Part shown: one piece after another, positions 57,896-64,000 of the stretch | How positions within the stretch are numbered: position 1 is the stretch's first letter | Layout: each line of letters opens with the position of its first letter | Source of the DNA: Poecilobothrus nobilitatus | Lineage: Eukaryota; Arthropoda; Insecta; Diptera; Dolichopodidae | Reading direction: 5' to 3' | DNA: 64,000 nt | NCBI GenBank assembly: GCA_947095535.1 | Contig: OX352772.1 | Location: forward strand, 169,098,613 to 169,162,612 | The notes under the pieces: model-generated | What the model saw: only the letters and a program-made list of their open reading frames with translations | Told to the model about the DNA's origin: nothing | Database searches by the model: none | Translations under genes and position numbers: made by a program

Positions 57896-58360
57896 TTAAA
57901 TCAGCTTTTTTAATAAATAAACATTTTCGAACGCACAATAACCCTTATGGTTGAATAAACATTTGTTAGATAAATATTGCTTATTTTTCATAATTTTTAT
58001 ACTTGTTGAATCTTGTTCATCTAAATCAAACACATTGTTTATTTTTAAATTTATTTCAATCCAAAATTTTTTTCCGCTGCGTTTTCCAAAAATATTTTTA
58101 TATTTATCTCCATATATTTTTAAAAAATTGATGACTTCACAAAAATATGCTGTACCAGTAAACCACTTGAATGCATGATGATTCTTTGTCAACCATTTAT
58201 TTATATTTTTTGCTTTTTTGTTTAGATACTGATAGCTAAATGGAGGTTTAATTATAAAATGTTGAATTTTGTTTTCTGATGATAGAAATCCTATTTCTTT
58301 TAAAATGAATTTATTATCATTATCCCTAAAACCTTGAATATAAATAATAACGTAATCCAT
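57896..58360 (-). CDS. Polinton-associated protein of unknown function
   Basis: 154-residue intact reading on the minus strand: MDYVIIYIQGFRDNDNKFIL, FIIKPPFSYQYLNKKAKNIN, AFKWFTGTAYFCEVINFL, then a Lys-rich middle and CLFNHKGYCAFENVYLLKKL. I recognise this as a protein recurrent in arthropod Polintons (start of the type 'D-V-I-x-I-Q-G-F-x-D'), whose role I do not know. The acidic start resembles exonuclease-type folds, but that is a guess. It lies at the end of the minus-strand block after the capsid gene. It is one of the few unbroken Polinton frames here. Confidence 0.7.
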   Translation of the reverse strand: MDYVIIYIQGFRDNDNKFILKEIGFLSSENKIQHFIIKPPFSYQYLNKKAKNINKWLTKNHHAFKWFTGTAYFCEVINFLKIYGDKYKNIFGKRSGKKFWIEINLKINNVFDLDEQDSTSIKIMKNKQYLSNKCLFNHKGYCAFENVYLLKKLI

Positions 58361-58393
58361 TCACCTTTTTAAATAAAACTAACTAAGATTATT

Positions 58394-59690
58394 TTAAAGA
58401 ATTTTGTTAACTTCCCCTGTTAACGGTTTAAATACAATTAAACGATCGTGCAAAATAAGACAATAAGCTGCAGTATTGTCTGAAATTGGCTTCAAAGTTA
58501 TTATCTCAATTTTAACATCAACTGCTCCCATTTTAACATTTTCATTTTGATAACGAGTATCAATTACAAAGATCGGTAAATCATTTTTAAATTTGTCGCA
58601 TGAAAGTAAAGGTTCTGATGTTAAATGATTATAATAAAAACTTCTAAACTCGAATATGTTTCATATTCTAAAGCATAACGATTTCTATTAAAATCTAAAT
58701 CCATATCCTCATATGGATATGCTTCAGAATTGTAATGCACTTTTATATCAGTTATATCACAGTGATGGAATTTTGAAGGATCTTTTTGAGCATTATTTTT
58801 GGTAGTTTGTAGAGCTAAAATAATAAAACGAGGTTTTTCAAGTTGTGAAACTGTTTGAAGAATCCAAATGTAATGAGTAACTCCTGCTGTTAATGTAGGA
58901 CATAGTTGTAATTCCCAATTTCTAAAAGCTATTTTCATGTGAGAACCACTTTCAATACTTTTATATAACTTTAATTTTTGATTATCTGACAAATTAATAT
59001 ACTGAATTCTCCAGCATATTTTTGTAATAGAAATTTTTGGTTTCTCAGTAACATCGGAACATATCATTGAATTATTATCGTTATCAGAACGTATTTATTA
59101 ATGTTAATTCATGTTTTGTATTAGGAATAATGTTTTTATAATCTTCTGTAACACCTAGTAATCTACTTAGAGGAATGCGAAAATTAAAATAAAGTCCATT
59201 CATTTTAATTGATTCGTTGGGTGACCAACTTGCATTGTATAGAGCAGTACTTTCATTTTGATTGAGTGAAATGTAATTTTTTAATGTTGAGGTTATTCCA
59301 ACTTTGTGGTTCTGATCAATTTCTTTGCCGTTAAGGTGATAGCGAATAGATTCGAATAGAAATGGTATAACATTATTAACTAATTTAGTGTTTACAACAG
59401 CTGTTCCAACATGTTTTGTTAAAAATCCTTCTATATAAATTAAACTTGTTGAAGGTAATATATTTAAATTTTGATTTTGTATTTGTATTTTTATAGATTG
59501 GGGCATCCATAATAGTTTATGAATGGTAAATATGAATGCGAATGAGCGCTAGCTATACTATCATCAAAAACAGGTTCATTTTAATTGATATATAACAGGT
59601 TTTTTTAATTGATATCCAAGCAATTTGAGATATTGCTGATTGACTGTCGTTAAATTGTTCTTTTTCTGCAAGTGTTACCTTCCTTCTTGC
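58394..59690 (-). pseudogene. Polinton major capsid protein, broken
   Basis: A double-jelly-roll (hexon-like) capsid gene. The upstream remnant near 59690-59520 reads QQYLKLLGYQLKKP in one frame. From ATG 59506: SLIYIEGFLTKHVGTAVVNT, VIPFLFESIRYHLNGKEID, VGITSTLKNYISLNQNES and LSRLLGVTEDYKNIIPNTKH. After a frame change (59067): ITKICWRIQYINLSDNQKLK, MKIAFRNWELQL, LEKPRFIILALQT and HCDITDIKVHYNSEAYPYED. After another shift near 58620, IFVIDTRYQNENVKMGAVDV and TAAYCLILHDRLIVF end at 58394. At least three breaks. Confidence 0.88.
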
Positions 59691-59769
59691 CGAAATGATT
59701 TTGATATACTAGGTTGAGCTATTTGATTCATAGAATATATATCTGGTTGTTGATTCTGATTAAATACTA

Positions 59770-60404
59770 TCATTTTGATGTCTTTAAATGTAATCTAACT
59801 GTTATTGTTTCTCCTTGAAAATTAATTAAATCTCCGTTCTGATCAAGCAACTTAATAGTAAGAGAACTTATATGATTGACAGTTACCGGTAAATAAATAA
59901 CATTTTTAGGAACTTCAATGATTTTATAACCCGGGCTAACACCAATGGAAAATTCATGCAAAATGCGTGCTTCTTGCCCGTTCATATATGCCCTGCGATA
60001 ATATTACATTCTATTCTCATTATGTTTATATTGTTCACTATGTTTATATTGTTTGCCAATAGTATCTTTTCTTTCAAAGTCAATCTCTTTATGAGTAAAA
60101 ATTTCACATTTTAATGTATTATTGTTTGCTCGTACAATTAAGTCATCCGCATCTGTTTTAACAATATTCAGCTCTTTTCTGAGAAATATTTCAATATCTT
60201 AATTTCATATGAACCTGTGGGAATTATGATTGGTTTATCATCAATAATAAATGTGTTGTTCCCCTCATCTATATTCGGTAAGGAATGATACGTTTGAAAA
60301 TTTACTAATCCGCAAGTATATTCTTTTCGTTTTAAATCTATCGATGGAAAAAACGTATTTGTTAATACAGAAGAATTTCCGTTTAAAGTTATTGTTATCG
60401 ACAT
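59770..60404 (-). pseudogene. Polinton minor capsid (penton-like) protein, broken
   Basis: From ATG 60404: MSITITLNGNSSVLTNTFFP, EYTCGLVNFQTYHSLPNIDE and IIIPTGSYEIKILKYF, the typical N-terminus of the single-jelly-roll minor capsid. After frame changes, DDLIVRANNNTLKCEI and a shortened middle lead to 59985-59770: ILHEFSIGVSPGYKIIEVPK, NVIYLPVTVNHISSLTIKLL and GETITVRLHLK, the conserved C-terminus. It would form capsid vertices with the major capsid encoded next to it on the same strand. Confidence 0.88.
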
Positions 60405-60671
60405 GTCTAGCTATAATTAAGATAATGTGATAATTTAGATATGTATTCTACTTTTATATATTTCAAAGCTTAATTGATATATTTATGTTTTTTATACATA
60501 CTTACCTGAAATTAATTTAAAAATCTTTTATTATGAATAAAGTTCATTTATCCCATTTACAATTTTTTTGTTTCTTTCATTCAAAGAAAGAATAAAATAA
60601 TCTTGAACTTGGGCAAAATCATAATGTAGGTCAAGAAAATAATATAGCTAAACTAATTATACTATTACTAA
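60405..60671. other. Spacer between minor capsid and protease genes
   Basis: AT-rich, no coding domain. It holds the expected upstream region of the minor capsid gene. Confidence 0.4.
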
Positions 60672-61133
60672 TTATTTACTGATAACTGATAATTGTTTTG
60701 TAACAAGATGAAATAAAAATTCTAAACATAAATGACCGCAATTATATAAATTAAAGTTTTGATATCTATCATAATTATACATAATTTTATTTCCTAAATA
60801 TTTAATTACTTCTAATGGAGGTTGTAAATTTCCAAAGCTGTCAAAATATTGTATGGTTTGAGGATTTTTATAATAAGCTACCCAGTGCGTTCCATTTCCA
60901 ATAGAATTATTCAGACTATAGAATTATATATATTATAGATATATATATATATTCTATAATATATATTCTATATATTATAGAATTATTTCCTATAATTATT
61001 AGATTATTGAATTATTCAAAGGTTTATGTGTTGGTAAATTATCTCTCATAAAAACTCCAAGGAAATGTTTTAAGTGTTTTTTTCCGAATTCTTCTAAATC
61101 ATAATTAGTAAATGGGTTTTTTTTGTAGCTCAT
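60672..61133 (-). pseudogene. Polinton adenain-like cysteine protease, interrupted
   Basis: Minus strand: MSYKKNPFTNYDLEEFGKKH, FLGVFMRDNLPTHKPLNNSI, then an interruption by TA-rich sequence. It resumes at about 60917 with IGNGTHWVAYYKN (catalytic His), TIQYFDSFGNLQPPLEVIKY (Asp) and LYNCGHLCLEF (Cys), ending at TAA 60672. The His-Asp-Cys triad of adenovirus-type (Ulp1-like) maturation proteases is complete apart from the inserted break. It would cleave capsid precursors. Confidence 0.85.
60915..61008. repeat. TA-rich palindromic insertion in the protease gene
   Basis: About 90 bp of tatagaattata / tataattctata type sequence, largely self-complementary. It splits the protease and is flanked by similar words (aatagaattattca at 60900-60913 and gattattgaattattca at 61003-61019). 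Confidence 0.75.
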
Positions 61134-61476
61134 TTAATGGTTTTTTGGATTCAAATAAAGACCCAATCCTTTCTTATATGGTTTGTAATCCTTTTCCTTC
61201 TTTTAATGCTATGGCTTCCATCATTTTATTATGACGTTTACTTTATTGTAACTCCTTGTAACCATTTTTAGCATCGTTTATAGCTTTAGCTATTCCAGCA
61301 GCACCACCTGATAATGCAACAACAACTGAAAGACCCGCAAATATAGGAATTAAAGGTACAATTCTTCCAATTTTTGGTACTGGAATTATTCTAGGGATGT
61401 CAATTTTTTTTTTCTGTCCCCTAGAAAACTTTCGAGCTGCTTGTAAAGCAATTCGTATAGTATTTTTATCATTCAT
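61134..61476 (-). pseudogene. Polinton PX-like small basic/hydrophobic protein
   Basis: MNDKNTIRIALQAARKFSRG, KKIDIPRIIPVPKIGRIVPL, then the hydrophobic IPIFAGLSVVVALSGGAAGI and AKAINDAKNGYKELQ, ending at 61243. Beyond the stop the sequence still reads SKRHNKMMEAIAL and GLGLYLNP in nearby frames, so the gene was longer. The basic head plus a Gly/Ala-rich membrane-like segment is typical of a capsid-associated protein placed before the protease in insect Polintons. The role is unproven. It may be cleaved by the neighbouring protease. Confidence 0.7.
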
Positions 61477-61516
61477 ATGTTTTTTTATAGTTTTAACCGC
61501 TATAAGAAAATCGATA

Positions 61517-61601
61517 AAAAAACGAAGAAAATCGATAAGAAATATTATAAAGAAAGTCAGAAATTCTTTATAATATTTCTTATCGATTTTCTTCGTTTTT
61601 T
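61517..61601. repeat. Perfect 38-bp inverted repeat (hairpin)
   Basis: Arm 61517-61554 and arm 61564-61601 are exact reverse complements (aacgaagaaaatcgataag... / ...cttatcgattttcttcgtt), separated by nine bases. It lies between the divergently oriented PX-like (minus) and ATPase (plus) genes. Confidence 0.92.
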
Positions 61602-61665
61602 AATCAATTTTCTTCTTTGTTTTTTTATCGATTTCCTTCTTTGTTTTTTTATCGTTTTCTTTTTC
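61581..61665. repeat. 24-bp tandem repeats beside the hairpin
   Basis: Units of the form tcgatttccttctttgttttttta recur with a 24-bp period for about three and a half copies, overlapping the right hairpin arm. The hairpin may have formed from these units. Confidence 0.8.
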
Positions 61666-61937
61666 AAACCCTTAGCTTTTATTGGTAATTTAATGGTAAT
61701 TTAGTGGTTAAAGTATTGATAATACCAATGGTAATTTATTAATTAAAGTATTGATAATACCTTCCCCGCCAACAGTTTTTTATAACTGTTTATGCATTTA
61801 TTATGATTAATGATGCTTACTTTAGTTTAAGAAAGTTCATCGGGTACTAATCATCTTTATTTTTGCATTAACCATTTAAAACTATTTTTCTATCGGTAGT
61901 TAATAAAGAAATTAAATTTATAAAAATAGATAATGCA
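61602..61937. other. Non-coding region upstream of the ATPase
   Basis: AT-rich, with a 17-bp direct repeat (aaagtattgataatacc at 61710-61726 and 61745-61761). No gene is seen. Being between divergent genes, it likely held promoters. Confidence 0.5.
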
Positions 61938-62156
61938 ATGAAAGTAAAAAGTTTTGATCGAAATTCCGAGAAAAAAGAGAAAAAACATGGTGATTTATTT
62001 GCAGATAGTATAAGAGGATTAATAGTAGGGCCCTCAAACTGCGGTAAAACTAATGTTATGCTGAGCATGCTTTTAGATCCTAAAGGACTTAAATTTAGAA
62101 ACCAAGTCAAATTTCTCTTGTTGCGAACAGAAACAGTCAAAGTCAAATTTAGTTAA
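61938..62156 (+). pseudogene. Polinton packaging ATPase, N-terminal stub
   Basis: MKVKSFDRNSEKKEKKHGDL, then IRGLIVGPSNCGKTNVMLSM, a Walker A loop (GPSNCGKTN) of the FtsK/HerA-type genome-packaging ATPase, and LLDPKGLKFRN. After about 62100 the residues no longer match and DNA belonging to the LINE-C side begins. The rest, including Walker B, is missing. Confidence 0.85.
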
Positions 62157-62429
62157 ATTTTTCTTGTTGCGAAAAGACGTGTTTTTTTTAGCGGAGAATA
62201 AAATTTTTTTTTTATGAAAAATTAAATTTTTTAAAACAAATTATATAATAGAAAAATAATTATTTTCCATAAAAATTCCATAAAGAAAAATTAAAAATCA
62301 CAAAATTTAAAAAACTAAGTTAAAAAAAAAAAAGCAAAAAACGAGAAAATCTACAAAAGCGGAAAATTTATTGCACTATAATTTTAGTCCATAATTTTTT
62401 TTTACATAATAAAAGGATACAAAAAAAAA
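62100..62429 (+). other. LINE-C 5' leader with partial duplication
   Basis: 'caagtcaaatttctcttgttgcgaa' at about 62103 recurs as 'aagtcaaatttagttaaatttttcttgttgcgaaa' at about 62138, a short tandem duplication at the junction. The rest is A-rich, non-coding. Confidence 0.55.
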
Positions 62430-63250
62430 ATGACGAACAAGTGTGCAGTTTGTGGTGAAAAATTACTGGCAGAAAAAATAAAGGCATTCAATGCGCTGGT
62501 ACTTGTAAAAAATTTTATGATAGAAAATGTGCCAAAGTTTCAAATGATTTCAAAATTATTGAAATCTGGAAGTGTATTGTGAAAGTGCTTCAATTGTAAT
62601 TCCAATAATGATCAGATAAATAGCTCTATTATCATAGCTGACGATTGGTCAGATCAGGAGAGCGATTGTTTTGCAATGATGATGCAATTCTGTGCATGCA
62701 TTATTAAATTTTGAAGTTGATAATAATTGTTCTAATGAAAAAATAGCGCAATATTTAAAAACGTTGGGGTGAGTTATCATGGAAATACATAAATCACAAA
62801 GTTTTTTCAGTTCACAAATAGATGATATTCTGCAACAAAACAAGATTTTCCAAAAGGAAAATCATAATTTAAAAATATCACTCACAAATGCAGAGAAAGG
62901 TTACATGTTGTAGAAAATTAAGTTAATTATTTGGAATCACTACTGGACGAGGCAAATCAAAAAAAGTATAAAAATAACATCATCCTGGCCGGTTTAGAGA
63001 TATTCAAGATGGTAAAAGTTTCATTCTTCAGGTTGCAAAAAAAATAAATGCTCACATTACTGATGTGGATGTAAAGAATTTTTCACAACTAAAACATCTT
63101 CCGGTAAAAGAAAACAAGCTAATTTGGAATATTTATGGGTCAAAAGTGAAAAGATTCACTTGCGGCAAGGCAAAGATACTAAATTATTTACCATCACAAA
63201 TCAAAATGACATTGTCTTCATTGAAAAAGCTTTTTCTATTATCGACTAAT
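62430..63250 (+). pseudogene. LINE-C ORF1, degenerate
   Basis: Starts MTNKCAVCGEKLLAEK, then shifts frame to KGIQCAGTCKKFYDRKC, the first half of the same zinc finger as LINE-A/B. A coiled-coil segment (62780-62930) and NYLESLLDEANQKKYKNNII LAGL follow across stops. Then come INAHITDVDVKNFSQLKHLP, and in another frame YLWVKSEKIHLRQGKDTKLF, the end of the FP-like domain. Much of that domain (the EIFLRHHLT part of LINE-B) is missing between them. Confidence 0.7.
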
Positions 63251-64000
63251 TTGAAATTTTTTTTTGCATATTTAATTAAATTAACTCTAATGGTTTTTTT
63301 TTTTTTTTTTTATTACATATTTAAATTTAGATTATTATACAAAAACAATTCAAAAACTTTTTTTAATCAACTTCAATTTATTTCTTGCACATAACATTCC
63401 TTTTATTATTTATAAACACTTTTTTTTTACATTTTTATTTTTACATCCGCACAGACTATCTATACATATTGCGTATTCACATTTAACATTTATGATTTAT
63501 ACCAATACAACTTATTATTATTTTTTTATTAAATATTTAAAATTAAATCATTTTTTTACATCGGTACATATATCGCTTATAAAATATAAAAACATAATTT
63601 ACAATAACATCACAAGGTATAATATTAACTTTCATATAAAATTTTTAATATATTTTAAAATTTTTTTAATTTACAAATCGGTACAAACACTATATAACTT
63701 ATTTTTAAATTCATATTACATTAAAGATGAAATGGTAATTCTAAGTAATTTCTTACTTATGCACTCTTTTATAATTACTATAAATATACTTTTTAAACAG
63801 CTGATTACTGGGTTCCCATTTCTTTTTTTAATAGATGAAAATTGCATATACATTGTATTCACACATCTTCACACACATTGTACTTACATTATACACATTG
63901 TATATACACATATTGCATTTATATCAACACAAATTACTATAATTTTGTTATTAAATATTTAAGATTAGTTTATTTTTTTTACATCGGTAATATATCTCTG
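63251..64000 (+). other. LINE-C inter-ORF linker with ~425-bp direct repeat
   Basis: T-rich sense strand. A segment around 63480-63580 (attaaatatttaaaatta...tacatcggtacatatatc) recurs at about 63905-64000 with modest divergence, a period of about 425 bp. No gene is seen. Long open frames are Ile/Tyr/Phe-rich and compositional. Confidence 0.6.

Larger units (their letters stand above)
52099..62100. mobile_element. Polinton/Maverick relic
   Basis: Signature genes of this self-synthesising DNA transposon/virus-like element are present: protein-primed PolB (plus), double-jelly-roll major capsid, minor capsid and adenain-like protease (minus), a PX-like protein (minus), and the packaging ATPase start (plus). 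Every long gene is broken. No retroviral-like integrase and no terminal inverted repeats were found. Mini-me-like element 3 lies inside, and LINE-C removes the right end. Confidence 0.88.
62100..64000 (+). mobile_element. LINE-C, 5' part of a third zinc-finger LINE (runs off window)
   Basis: ORF1 with a Cys-rich start, a coiled coil, 'NNIILAGL' (LINE-B has NNLILAGL) and the end of the FP-like domain, followed by a T-rich linker. ORF2 would lie beyond 64000. The 5' boundary near 62100 coincides with the loss of Polinton ATPase homology. Confidence 0.75.

Noticed and set aside
1..64000. Search for host genes, rRNA, tRNA or conserved exons
   Set aside because: None could be supported. Every recognisable protein block belongs to a mobile element.

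Overview
This is a 64 kb stretch of AT-rich invertebrate nuclear DNA, most likely from an insect and probably a fly. It carries no host gene that I can recognise. Every coding trace belongs to a transposable element, and almost all are broken by stops, frameshifts or deletions. The fly assignment rests on three elements that match the dipteran 'mini-me' layout (CAAGTAA start, inverted TACCCTACACC/GGTGTAGGGTA, a TA-rich core and a GTCC run). A BEL/Pao LTR element, a DUF4817-type mariner and a Polinton of arthropod type fit the same picture.

Layout. 1-7917: a degenerate BEL/Pao LTR retrotransposon (Gag, zinc knuckle, protease, RT, RNase H, integrase), whose 3' end is tandemly duplicated (2 x 1.42 kb). 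8588-11075: two related LINE fragments in opposite orientations. 11354-12712: a 5'-truncated LINE on the minus strand with a long intact RT ORF and an (A)n(TAA)n tail. 13495-23907: a 5.2 kb block in two tandem copies, each holding a minus-strand LINE RT fragment (LINE-E), a mariner with imperfect inverted repeats, a minus-strand transposase-like gene and the 5' part of a zinc-finger LINE (LINE-A). LINE-A runs full length only from the second copy, to about 28.5 kb. 28700-29785: mini-me-like element 1. 29786-31755: AT-rich filler with microsatellites. 31756-50390: LINE-B, a relative of LINE-A. Its 5' 4,323 bp is repeated head to tail four times, and only the last copy continues to the 3' end. 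50815-51720: mini-me-like element 2, with its empty site next to it. 52099-62100: a Polinton/Maverick relic with protein-primed PolB on the plus strand, and an unknown gene, major capsid, minor capsid, adenain-like protease and PX-like protein on the minus strand. The packaging ATPase start is on the plus strand. Mini-me-like element 3 sits inside it. 62100-64000: the 5' part of a third zinc-finger LINE (LINE-C), which cuts off the Polinton ATPase and runs off the window.

How it fits together. LINE-A, -B and -C share one plan: ORF1 (PHD-like zinc finger, coiled coil, basic C-terminal domain resembling the baculovirus FP protein), a 0.8-1.3 kb T-rich linker, then ORF2 (APE-type endonuclease plus RT). 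The striking feature of the window is tandem duplication at three scales (1.4 kb x2, 5.2 kb x2, 4.3 kb x4). Disabling lesions are shared among copies, so amplification was at DNA level and not by retrotransposition. The mini-me-like elements also carry 147-bp internal tandem repeats with a dimeric higher-order pattern.

Limits: all family calls come from reading motifs by eye. No database search, alignment program or structure prediction was run. Boundaries of degraded elements are approximate.
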